A DNA stretch of 64,000 nucleotides, from assembly GCA_021787565.1 (NCBI GenBank), contig JAJYLT010000005.1:55020-119019 (forward strand). The letters run 5' to 3'. Source of the DNA: Acidobacteriota bacterium (GTDB lineage Bacteria; Acidobacteriota; UBA4820; DSQY01). The notes beneath the pieces were generated by a model. That model saw only the letters and a program-made list of their open reading frames with translations. It was not told where the DNA came from and did not search any database. Positions 34,326 through 42,439 of this stretch are shown one piece after another. Position numbers and translations under genes: made by a program. How positions within the stretch are numbered: the stretch's first letter is position 1; each line of letters begins with the position of its first letter.

Positions 34326-34439
34326 GTGGGGCGGGCGCCCTCGCCCGCCACTCTCCCCCTCCGCCGAGCCGTGGGGCGGGCGCCCCCGCCCGCCACTCTC
34401 CCGCTCCGCCAAACCGTGGGGCGGGCGCCCTCGCCCGCC
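34326..34439. repeat. three 45-bp-spaced REP hairpins upstream of RAYT
   Basis: REPs at 34326-34349, 34371-34394 and 34416-34439, each GTGG followed by a GGCGGGCG/CGCCCGCC hairpin with a CCCT or CCCC loop. The spacer (ACTCTCC..CTCCGCC..) is also conserved, giving a 45-base tandem unit. Confidence 0.85.
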
Positions 34440-34521
34440 ACTCTCCCGCTCCGACCGGCGCGGCAAGCGGGCAATATCCAATGAAGAGGCCTCCTTACCG
34501 AGGCGAAGCTTTACTCTCCCC

Positions 34522-35232
34522 ATGGAACGGCTAACGACCTATCGTCGCCGCCTACCGCATATTCATGTGAGTGGGGCCTGCTACTCCCTCACCTTCCGCT
34601 TATCGAGCCGGCAAGCCCCTCCGATGTCCCCCGAAGAGTGCCAAGCCCTGGTCTCTCATATCCACAAGATGGGCCCGGGCAAGGTTGAAGCCTTCGTCGT
34701 TATGCCTGACCACGTGCATCTTCTCTATTCCACCACAAGGGATGAGCATCTGATCAAGACCTTACAATCACTCAAGGGTGCCTCTTCCCATACCCTTGCC
34801 AGACGCTTCGGCCGTCAGTCCCCCATTTGGCAGGATGAAACCTATGATCACATCATCCGCAATGAGCGGGAATTCAACGAAGCTTGGCGCTACATAGAGG
34901 GTAATCCGGTTCGAAAGGGCCTCGTTGCCTGCATCACCGATTATCCTTGGTCCAGCGCGTGGAAGGGGGAAGGGTTCGCGGCCGGGGGCGGCCGCGCCAC
35001 AGCCGAGGGCCGCAGCGCCACGGGCGAGGGCGGCCGCGCCACAGAAGACAATCATGATCAACCCGTGGGGCGGGCGCCCTCGCCCGCCGCTCCTCAAGGT
35101 CCATCAGACTCGCAACCTCTCGATGGTTTCGCGGCCGGGGGCGGCCGCGCCACAGCCGAGGGCGGCCGCGCCACAGCCGAGGGCAGCAGCTCCACAGCCG
35201 GGGGCCGCAGCGCCACGGGCGAAGGGAAATAG
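34522..35232 (+). CDS. REP-associated tyrosine transposase (RAYT, IS200/IS605-like)
   Basis: Y1 HUH single-strand transposase that acts on REP hairpins. Residues about 1-150 are the core: RRRLPHIHVSGACYSLTFRL, the HUH motif in VVMPDHVHLL, PIWQDETYDHIIRNEREFNEAWRYIEGNPVRKGLV with the candidate nucleophile Tyr, and YPWSSAWKG, the usual TnpA_REP ending. After that the frame runs into about 85 residues of AGGGRATAEG-type repeats encoded by REP copies, so the true protein tail has probably been replaced by repeat DNA. Start ATG at 34522; REPs lie on both sides. Confidence 0.85.
   Translation: MERLTTYRRRLPHIHVSGACYSLTFRLSSRQAPPMSPEECQALVSHIHKMGPGKVEAFVVMPDHVHLLYSTTRDEHLIKTLQSLKGASSHTLARRFGRQSPIWQDETYDHIIRNEREFNEAWRYIEGNPVRKGLVACITDYPWSSAWKGEGFAAGGGRATAEGRSATGEGGRATEDNHDQPVGRAPSPAAPQGPSDSQPLDGFAAGGGRATAEGGRATAEGSSSTAGGRSATGEGK
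34978..35230. repeat. REP cluster inside the 3' end of the RAYT frame
   Basis: About seven units of GCGGCCGGGGGCGGCCGCGCCAC type (seen on the + strand; GTGG head on the - strand) at 34978-35041 and 35131-35218, and one + strand unit identical to the upstream REPs (35065-35088). Opposite orientations make BIME-like pairs. Confidence 0.8.
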
Positions 35233-35235
35233 GCC

Positions 35236-37086
35236 ATGTGCGGCATAGCGGGCTTCGCGCTGAACCGGCCGGCTGATCGCGAGGCGCTCGTGGCCATGAC
35301 GGCGAGCCTCGTGCACCGGGGCCCCGACGGGGAGGGCTTCTTCGTGGAAGAGGGCGTGGGGCTGGGCCACCGGCGGCTGGCCATCCTGGACCTGGCGGGC
35401 GGGGCCCAGCCCATGGCCAACGAGTCGGGCTCGGTGGTCGTGGTCTTCAACGGCGAGATCTACAACTTCCAGTCCCTGCGCGCTGAGCTTCAGGCCAAGG
35501 GACACCGCTTCGCCACGCGGTCGGACACGGAGGTGCTCGTGCACCTCTACGAGGAGGAGGGCGAGGCCTTCCTTCCCAGGCTGAACGGCATCTTCGCCTT
35601 CGCCCTTTACGACCGAGAGCGCCGGAGCCTCCTGCTGGCGAGGGACCCGCTGGGGGTGAAGCCGCTCTACTACGCCGAGGTGCCGGGAGGGCTCCTGTTC
35701 GGCTCCGAGCTCAAGGCCTTGCGCGCCCATCCCGATTTCCCGACCGACCTGGACCTGGGCGCTCTGAAGGCCTACCTGACCTGCGAATACGTCCCCGCCC
35801 CCCTCTCCATCTACCGTTCGGCCAGAAAGCTCCTGCCCGGCCACGCTCTGCTGGCGGGGCCGGAGGGAATCCGGCTGCGGCCCTACTGGCACTGGGCCAT
35901 TCCCCAAACGCCGGGATTCTCCAGGGATGAGGCCGAGGAGAGGCTGCGGGACGAGGTGCGGCGCAGCGTCAAGGGGCAGCTCATCTCCGACGTGCCCCTG
36001 GGGGTGTTCCTGAGCGGCGGCGTGGATTCCAGCATCGTCGCGGCCTGCATGGTGGAGGCGGGGGGCCGCGTGGAGAGCTTCTCCATCGGCTTCGAGGACC
36101 CCTCCTTCGACGAGAGCGCCTACGCCCGGACGGCGGCACGGCACCTGGGCTGCGTGCACTACGAGCACCTCTTCAGCGAAGGTGAACTGCTGGCCGAGGT
36201 CCCGCGCGTGCTCGGCCTCTTGGACGAACCCTTCGCCGACCCCTCGCTCTTTCCCACCGCCCTGCTCTCCCGCTTCGCCCGGCAGCGCGTGACCGTGGCC
36301 CTGGGCGGGGACGGTGGCGACGAGCTGTTCGCGGGATACCCGACCTACTGGGTGCACCACCGCTTCGGCCTCTACCGGTCCCTGCCGGGCTGGGCGCGAC
36401 GCGCCGGGCTGGCCGCCGCGGACCGCCTCCTGCCCATCTCCCAAGCGAACCTCACCCTGCCCTACAAGCTCCGCAAGTTCAGGGACGGGGCCGAGTATCC
36501 GATGCCGCTGCGGCACCACCTCTGGCTCGGCTCGTGGACGCCGGAGCGGCTTGCCCGGCTCATCCCCGACGGCGGAGCCGCGCTTCTTCCCGAGGAGTGG
36601 ATTCCCCCGTCGCCGAAGGGCGATCCCGTCACCTCGGCCCAGTGGCTGGACCTCCACACCTACCTGCTGGAGGACATCCTCGCCAAGGTGGACAGGGCCA
36701 GCATGATGGCCTCCCTGGAAGCCCGCGTGCCTCTGCTCGATCCGGAGGTCGTCCGCCTCGCCTTCTCCATGCCCTGGGACTGGAAGCTCCACGGGCGCGC
36801 GGGCAAGGCGGTCTTCAAGGAGGCCTTCGCCGGCCGCTTCCCGAAGGGCTTCCTCGACCGCCCTAAAAAGGGCTTCGGCATCCCCATCGCCCGCTGGCTC
36901 ACGGGCCCCCTGCGGCCCATGGCCGAGGAACTGCTCTCCGACGAGGTGCTGGGCCGGGTCCCCTTCCTCAAACCGGACGAACCCCGCCGCCTCTGGCGCG
37001 AGCACCTCGCCCGCAAGGCCGACCACCGCAAACCCCTCTGGACTCTGCTGTGCTTTCTCGACTGGTGGCGGAGGGAGAACGGATAG
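35236..37086 (+). CDS. asnB: asparagine synthetase (glutamine-hydrolysing)
   Basis: 616 aa. The N-terminal Ntn amidotransferase begins MCGIAGF with the catalytic Cys2; HRGPDGEG, NGEIYNFQSLR and SDTEVL follow. The synthase domain has the PP-loop FLSGGVDSSIVAA near residue 260 and GGDGGDELFAGYPTY near 360. In polysaccharide loci such AsnB-type enzymes often amidate sugar carboxylates, as in WbpS-like proteins, so a role outside amino-acid synthesis is possible. The start lies three bases after the RAYT stop; the sequence just upstream is REP DNA, so its promoter is unclear. Confidence 0.93.
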   Translation: MCGIAGFALNRPADREALVAMTASLVHRGPDGEGFFVEEGVGLGHRRLAILDLAGGAQPMANESGSVVVVFNGEIYNFQSLRAELQAKGHRFATRSDTEVLVHLYEEEGEAFLPRLNGIFAFALYDRERRSLLLARDPLGVKPLYYAEVPGGLLFGSELKALRAHPDFPTDLDLGALKAYLTCEYVPAPLSIYRSARKLLPGHALLAGPEGIRLRPYWHWAIPQTPGFSRDEAEERLRDEVRRSVKGQLISDVPLGVFLSGGVDSSIVAACMVEAGGRVESFSIGFEDPSFDESAYARTAARHLGCVHYEHLFSEGELLAEVPRVLGLLDEPFADPSLFPTALLSRFARQRVTVALGGDGGDELFAGYPTYWVHHRFGLYRSLPGWARRAGLAAADRLLPISQANLTLPYKLRKFRDGAEYPMPLRHHLWLGSWTPERLARLIPDGGAALLPEEWIPPSPKGDPVTSAQWLDLHTYLLEDILAKVDRASMMASLEARVPLLDPEVVRLAFSMPWDWKLHGRAGKAVFKEAFAGRFPKGFLDRPKKGFGIPIARWLTGPLRPMAEELLSDEVLGRVPFLKPDEPRRLWREHLARKADHRKPLWTLLCFLDWWRRENG

Positions 37087-37508
37087 GATGGTGTACCGAA
37101 TGAGTGGCGAAGAGCGAGTAGTCAGATTCTGTGGGGCGGGCGCCCTCGCCCGCCGGTAAAATGGCGGACGCGCGCGCTCCGGCCTGCGGCCGAGTCTTCC
37201 GCTCCGAGGAGCGCTTCCTGGAACTGGCGCCGACGCCGCAGCCTCGCTCACTGGGGAGACGGCCAGGCGGTCCGGACACTCCTGGAGCGTCCATTGGGTC
37301 GGGGATGGGCACCCCCCTCCCACAGACATCATTCTTCCTCTCACAGAACCCGCCCCTTCTGTGGGAGGCGAAGCCCTTCGCCGACTACCGAGGCGGGTGT
37401 GAGGCGCAAGACGTGAGTAGCGAAGAGCGGGACGCAAGAGCACGAACGGTGAAGGCGACTTCCCCCTTCACCATTCGAAATCCGAAATTCGAACTCCGAA
37501 ATCCCTTC
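37087..37508. repeat. gap with REP hairpin and low-complexity repeats
   Basis: Holds one GTGG-headed REP (37131-37154) identical to those beside the RAYT, and AAATCCGAAATTCGAACTCCGAAATCCC (about 37478-37505) and CTTCGTGTCTTCGTGTCTTGGTGGTGAA filler at its right edge. No coding sequence supported. Confidence 0.55.
37131..37154 (+). repeat. single REP hairpin
   Basis: GTGGGGCGGGCGCCCTCGCC plus CGCC: identical to the REPs at 34326, 34416 and 35065, 2 kb from the RAYT. Confidence 0.85.
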
Positions 37509-39218
37509 GTGTCTTCGTGTCTTGGTGGTGAATCTTCACTCCCCCGTTGGCCCGAGCTCCTGCTCGTGGTCCTCGTGGCGGCCGCCGCCTTCTTCGCCGC
37601 CTTCAAGTCCGTCCAGGATCCCGACACCTTCTGGCACCTGGCCATCGGGAGGGAGATCTGGCAGACCCATCACCTCGTGCGCACGGAAACCTTCTCCTTC
37701 ACCGCCAAGGGCGCCCCCTGGACCGACGAGGAGTGGCTCTTCCACCTCCTCTGCTACCCCCTGTGGTTGTTGGGCGGGGCCGCTCTGGCCAAGGGACTCA
37801 CGGCCGCCTGCGCCGCGCTCGGCGTCCTCGGGGCCTACCGCTGCGTGCGTCAGACGGGAGGCAGCGCCCCCGGCCTGGCGATCTTTGTCCTGCCCCTTCT
37901 GGCCGTTTACGGCGAGCGCTTCCGCTACCGCCCCGAGATCCTGTCGCTGGTGCTGATGGTGGTCCTCCTGGAGATCCTCCTGAAATCCGAGGCCTCGCCC
38001 CCGGGCCTTCGCCGAGCCCTGCCCTGGCTGCTCGCGCTCTTCGTGCTCTGGGTGCAGATCCACGGCGCCTGGGCCTACGGGCTGGTGCTGACGGGGGCCT
38101 TCCTGGCCGGGGGGCTCATGGATCGGTGGAGGGAGGGCCAGCTCGCGTTCAAGGAGACCCTTCAAAGCGCGGGCATCCTCCTGGCCTGCTGGGCGGTCAC
38201 CCTGATCAACCCCTTCGGCTGGCGCTTGACGTTTTTCCCCGTCAAGCACGCGCTGGACCTGTTGAACCATAGGGCTTACGTCCCCATCGCCGAGTGGGTC
38301 AGGACGCCCCTGACCGGCGTCTATGGGCTCTTCGCGGCCATGGCCGCCGCCACCCTGTTGGCCCAGCTCTTCGTGAAGCCGCGGCGCTGGTCCGCCGTCC
38401 TCGTGGTCGCCAGCCAGGTGGCGCTGGGCCTCTACTGGGTCCGCTACGCGGCCTACGCCGTGATCACCCTGGCCCCTTTCGCCGCCCGGTCGCTGCAGCC
38501 GCTGCTCAACCGACGCAAGATTCAAGCGGGCGCTTACGCCCTCGCGCTCCCGCTGGCCGCCTGGGTGGCCGGCTGGCAGGCGCTGCACCCGCCGCTCTAC
38601 CCGCCCATGGCTGAGCGCTACCCCGTCCAGGAGGCGGCCTTCCTGAAGCACGTGGACTTCGTGGGGAACCTCTACCACGAATTCCGCGTGGGCGGCTATC
38701 TGGAGTGGACCCTCGACCACCAGGCCAAGGTCTTCTTCGACGGGCGCTTCGGCCCCTTCAACGAGCCCGGTGTGGCCTACTACCAAGCCCACCGCTCCAT
38801 TCCCGCCTTCGAGGCCTTCCTGGCCCGCTACCCTTTCGACGCGGCCCTCTATTCCTACAAGGCATTCACCTTCAAAGGCCCAGCCGGCACGCCGCCCCGA
38901 GGCCCCTCCGCCGTGCTCTTCCCCCCGGAATCGTGGGTGATGGTGGACTTCGGCCCCTACGGCATGGTGCTCGCCAAGCGCGAACCGGCCAACCAGGCCC
39001 TCATCCAGAAGTACGGCTATCCGCTACTCCGCCTGGACGACCTGCCCTACCTCCTCTGGAGCGCCGAGCGAGGGACCATCCCGGCGAAGGCCCTCGCCGC
39101 TGAATTGGAGCGCGCCCTGAGCGCAAGCCCGCCCCCGATGATTCACAAGATCCTGGAGGCCGCGCTCGCCCGCCTGCACGCCAAGCCGGAGGGAGCTCAG
39201 CCCCCGCCAGGCAAGTGA
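37509..39218 (+). CDS. multi-pass membrane protein (GT-C-like), unknown function
   Basis: About 10 predicted transmembrane segments. After the first helix comes KSVQDPDTFWHLAIGREIW, resembling the first periplasmic loop (acidic DxD-like) of GT-C/PMT-fold glycosyltransferases and their relatives, and the C-terminal soluble portion (about 430-570) includes NLYHEFRVGGYLEWTLDHQAKVFFDGR. No specific transferase can be named. The 5' end is uncertain: the frame stays open far upstream through repeat DNA and the reading-frame start lies in a CTTCGTGTCTTCG filler unit; GTG 37509 or an internal GTG near 37566 are the options. The 3' end overlaps the convergent YfhO-like gene by 22 bases. Confidence 0.65.
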   Translation: MSSCLGGESSLPRWPELLLVVLVAAAAFFAAFKSVQDPDTFWHLAIGREIWQTHHLVRTETFSFTAKGAPWTDEEWLFHLLCYPLWLLGGAALAKGLTAACAALGVLGAYRCVRQTGGSAPGLAIFVLPLLAVYGERFRYRPEILSLVLMVVLLEILLKSEASPPGLRRALPWLLALFVLWVQIHGAWAYGLVLTGAFLAGGLMDRWREGQLAFKETLQSAGILLACWAVTLINPFGWRLTFFPVKHALDLLNHRAYVPIAEWVRTPLTGVYGLFAAMAAATLLAQLFVKPRRWSAVLVVASQVALGLYWVRYAAYAVITLAPFAARSLQPLLNRRKIQAGAYALALPLAAWVAGWQALHPPLYPPMAERYPVQEAAFLKHVDFVGNLYHEFRVGGYLEWTLDHQAKVFFDGRFGPFNEPGVAYYQAHRSIPAFEAFLARYPFDAALYSYKAFTFKGPAGTPPRGPSAVLFPPESWVMVDFGPYGMVLAKREPANQALIQKYGYPLLRLDDLPYLLWSAERGTIPAKALAAELERALSASPPPMIHKILEAALARLHAKPEGAQPPPGK

Positions 39219-41548
39219 GCGGAGGAACCGCGCCGCCGAAGTCCGCCCAGGGCGCCTCCAATGATGAGCAGCGTGGTCAGGAGCGAAACGGCTCCAGGAA
39301 TGTAGACGTGCCACGGCCGGTAGACGAACCGGACCTCGTGCCTCCCCGCCGGCACGAGCACGCCTCGGAAACAGCCGTTGACCCGGTAGATGGGGACGCG
39401 GCGGCCATCCACCGTGGCCCGCCAGCCCGGGTACCAGGAATCTCTCAGAACCAGCAGCGCCTCGCGCGGAGCCTTCGCGGCAACGGTCACCTCCTCCGCC
39501 CCGTCGCGGAGGAATGTCAGACGACCTCCCGCCACCGGACCCTCGGGCCATCTGCTTGGCGCGGGCTGTCCCATCGTCTCCACAACCGCCACGCCGTCAA
39601 TTCCTTTGCCCAAATTCCAAAGCTGCTCCCCGATGGGACGGCCGGGGACGAAGGGAGCCGTTTTGTATGCGAAGAAGAGCCTTCCTTCCGCTCCCGGCAG
39701 CGAATACGCCGCGCTTCCTGAAGCCATTGCCTCAGGAGGGCCGAGCCCGGCATTCTCGCCTTCGGGCGCCAGCAGGAGGGACGCGCCGGTCTGCCGCAGC
39801 AGCAAGGTGGCGGGGGTTCGAAAGGCGATGAGGGTTGGTGGTGCAGGCGGCGTGAAAAAGAGCTGAAAATACTGTCCCAGGAAGAAGACGGCGTTCAAGT
39901 CGGCACAGCGGACATCGTAGGCCGAGCCCTCGTTCGGCGGAATGACGAACCCCCGACTGACGGGTGAGACCGTCCGGTCGTGGGGATGCTGCCGCCTGAT
40001 CCACGCCATCAGGCCTCCCCTTTTAAAGCTCATCGTGTTCCAATCCAGGTGGTTCAGCGAGAGAGGGAAGGCCGAAGGCAGCGCGACCAGCAAGCCGAGC
40101 AGCAAAATCCCCAGCACGCCGGGTTTTCTAAGCGTAGCGAGAAGAAGGGCCATCAGGCCCGATCCCAGCAGCACCATGGCCAGCACGGGGAAGCGGCTTT
40201 GTTGCGAGAGGGGCAGAGGCAACACTCCGATGAGCAGAGCGTCGCACGCGAAGGCCAGGATGCCCACCGATGCGGCAATCCACCGGGCCTTCCGCTGACC
40301 CGCGAGTACGGCCTCCAGACCTGCCGGGGCCAGGAAAGCAGTGCACGTCCAGAGGAGTCCCTTGAAGTAGACGAGCGGCACGGCGAAGAGGTGGGCCTGG
40401 AGAAACCGCTGGACAGTGTATCCCGCCCATGGCAGGGGGAGGATGAGAAACAGCACCACTGCCAAGGCGACCATCCAGAAAACGAGGCGCCTCTTTCTCG
40501 CGATCAGGGCCGCACCCACGAGGCCCAGAACAGCAGGGGCAACGAAAAGGTCCGAAGCCAGAGTGAAGAGACCCTGCCACGAATAGGGCACGACGACGCT
40601 GACGGCGAGTTTTTTGTACGAAAACCCATACCCATAGAGCCGTATCAGGGGCGCCCAGTGGATGGAGAGAGCAAGGGCGGAAAGCAGGCCCACTACTCCC
40701 AAGACTCCGATGCGACGCAACCATCCTTTTCGACCTTCTCCTTCGGAGTCACCGAGCACCAGGAAGTGGGCCGACGCCACGAGAGTGGCCACCATGCACG
40801 GTTCCGGCTCTCCCACGTTGCCCATGATGACGAAGGGCAAGGCGGCCAGCGCCACGCTCTTCAGGTTCCCCCACCTGGCCTGGTGGAGGCCAAGCAATGC
40901 CCAGGGCAGCAGGAAGAAGGCGAAGGGATCCAGGATGGTGAGCCGGTCCAGCACCCACGGATTGACCACAAAAAGCGCCGCCCCCAGAGTGGCCACCGGG
41001 CTGGCAAACCCCTCCCGTCGCAACCAGAGAAAGGCTCCTAAGGCCCCCAGGGGAAGGCCCAAAAGCAGCGTCAGGCAGTAGGTCCAGTACGTGGGGAACA
41101 GATAGAAGAGCCACCGCAGAGGATTGAAGGGACGATATTGCCCGCTGTCGAAGGTCGGATAACCGCAGCCGGCATAGGGATCCCAAAGAGGCAGGGTGCC
41201 CTTACGAAGGCTCTGGGCGGTGAAGTAATCCCCTGAGAAGAAGCCCGAAAGGTGCCCGAAATCCATGTCGGACACCCACGGGATGACCCGCTTTCTCGCA
41301 AAGAAGGCCTCGTCCACCTTAAGCGGCACGCCGTTGTTTCGAGCGTCTGCCCATCCCCAGTTGGGATAACGTGCAAACGGCAAGAAATTCTGGCCGGCGA
41401 AGAGGGGCAGGAAGGCTATCGCGATGAGAAGCCCGAGGACCACGACCGCGCCCATCGTCTCACGGCGCTTTGCGGGGAGCTCCGCCCAGCGCCCGCGCCA
41501 CGGACGCCATCTGACCCCGAGAAACGACCGCTCCTCGTTACTACCCAT
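39197..41548 (-). CDS. YfhO-family membrane protein (putative glycosyltransferase-like)
   Basis: 783 aa. About 12-14 transmembrane helices fill the first 480 residues, and a soluble beta-rich domain follows, ending in the YfhO signature RDSWYPGWRATVDGRRVPIYRVNGCFRGVLVPAG with VRFVYRP and a last transmembrane helix. YfhO proteins are implicated in cell-envelope glycosylation (for example lipoteichoic acid or exopolysaccharide); the reaction here is unknown. Start ATG 41548 with GGCGAGGAG upstream. Convergent with the preceding gene. Confidence 0.85.
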   Translation of the reverse strand: MGSNEERSFLGVRWRPWRGRWAELPAKRRETMGAVVVLGLLIAIAFLPLFAGQNFLPFARYPNWGWADARNNGVPLKVDEAFFARKRVIPWVSDMDFGHLSGFFSGDYFTAQSLRKGTLPLWDPYAGCGYPTFDSGQYRPFNPLRWLFYLFPTYWTYCLTLLLGLPLGALGAFLWLRREGFASPVATLGAALFVVNPWVLDRLTILDPFAFFLLPWALLGLHQARWGNLKSVALAALPFVIMGNVGEPEPCMVATLVASAHFLVLGDSEGEGRKGWLRRIGVLGVVGLLSALALSIHWAPLIRLYGYGFSYKKLAVSVVVPYSWQGLFTLASDLFVAPAVLGLVGAALIARKRRLVFWMVALAVVLFLILPLPWAGYTVQRFLQAHLFAVPLVYFKGLLWTCTAFLAPAGLEAVLAGQRKARWIAASVGILAFACDALLIGVLPLPLSQQSRFPVLAMVLLGSGLMALLLATLRKPGVLGILLLGLLVALPSAFPLSLNHLDWNTMSFKRGGLMAWIRRQHPHDRTVSPVSRGFVIPPNEGSAYDVRCADLNAVFFLGQYFQLFFTPPAPPTLIAFRTPATLLLRQTGASLLLAPEGENAGLGPPEAMASGSAAYSLPGAEGRLFFAYKTAPFVPGRPIGEQLWNLGKGIDGVAVVETMGQPAPSRWPEGPVAGGRLTFLRDGAEEVTVAAKAPREALLVLRDSWYPGWRATVDGRRVPIYRVNGCFRGVLVPAGRHEVRFVYRPWHVYIPGAVSLLTTLLIIGGALGGLRRRGSSAHLPGGG

Positions 41549-41669
41549 GCTCCTCGCCGCCTGTCGCGCGGTGGCGTGCGTCTATACGGTCTCGCAAAGC
41601 GAGGGGCTCAGACGGGATGTGCAGGCCATTCTGCGCAGCCACCACCGCGGTTGTTCATCATCTTTCATC

Positions 41670-42424
41670 ATGGCTGTCCAAAACAATTTCAGCTCGCACT
41701 CGTGCGGTTTGCCTTTCGGAGCGAAGCGGAGGAAGGCGCGGCCCGGCGCGTCGCACGGGTGCGCTCCCCCGTTTCCCCGCACCTCTTCGACTGGTGCCGT
41801 CCCTTCGCTTTTCGCTGCAAGCGAAAAGCGGCGTCCCGGCGCCGATGGGCCCAGGGGTCCGGCCCCCCGGGGATCTCTGGCGCGACGGTCGCGCCCTGGG
41901 ATGGGCCGCGAGGCGCGGCGAGGAAGGAAGGGTAGACCCCTTTGGACGAGCCGGAACGAAGCGGACCGCCCAGGGCGCGGCGTCCCTCCGGGTTGCCGCC
42001 GGGCCGGGCATCTTCTTTGTCGGCCCTCGTCGGCGTGCCGCCCTGCACGCCTTCCTCGGGCCTTCGCGAATCTGCTCCGGCCCGGCGGGCAACGCGCCGA
42101 GAGCCCCCGGGGGGCCTGACCCCCGGCGAGGAAGCCGAGGCGGCCGCACCGCAAGCGTACTCCCCGTACGCTGAGGATGCGGACGCCGAAGGCTGACGAA
42201 GCAGGAGGTCCGTCGCCGCCGGCGCACCCGTGGAGGGTGGGAGGAGGGTCCACCCCAGACGAGGCCTGGCCTGGCGCCCGAAGGGCGGCTGAGGGACTGC
42301 GGACGGAGCGCGGCCACGCTCGCGTGGACGCGCCCGGACCAGGCCCCCAGCGCCGCTCCAACGGCGCGGCCAAGGCCCGGTCGGGGTTCGGAGCCGGCAA
42401 GGCGGTCCGTTTTGGACGGGCATG
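41670..42424. mobile_element. MITE-like element, copy 2 (755 bp)
   Basis: Ends are imperfect inverted repeats: left (C)ATGGCTGTCCAAAAC, right (reverse complement) CATGCCCGTCCAAAAC. Flanked by the 10-base direct repeat ATCTTTCATC (41660-41669, 42425-42434), a probable target duplication. Shares most of its body with copy 1; it lacks copy 1's 100-base block and has an extra 270-base insert (41854-42123). No transposase gene. Confidence 0.78.
41854..42123. mobile_element. nested 270-bp inverted-repeat insert in MITE copy 2
   Basis: Begins GGGGTCCGGCCCCCCGGGG (41854-41872) and ends with its inverse CCCCGGGGGGCCTGACCCC (42105-42123); the two match at 18 of 19 bases. It is absent from copy 1. No target duplication was recognised, so a transposon-type insertion is plausible but unproven. 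Confidence 0.55.
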
Positions 42425-42439
42425 ATCTTTCATCCACCA

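Larger units (their letters stand above)
41549..42439. other. 890-base gap holding MITE-like copy 2
   Basis: Almost entirely the mobile element at 41670-42424 and its flanks. Long reading frames cross it in several frames but they overlap each other and copy 1, so I do not call genes here. Confidence 0.7.

Noticed and set aside
34326-34439. Three evenly spaced GC hairpins that look like a CRISPR array
   Set aside because: The spacers are nearly identical to each other, the unit is GTGG-headed like REP elements, and a RAYT gene is adjacent; no cas gene is present.
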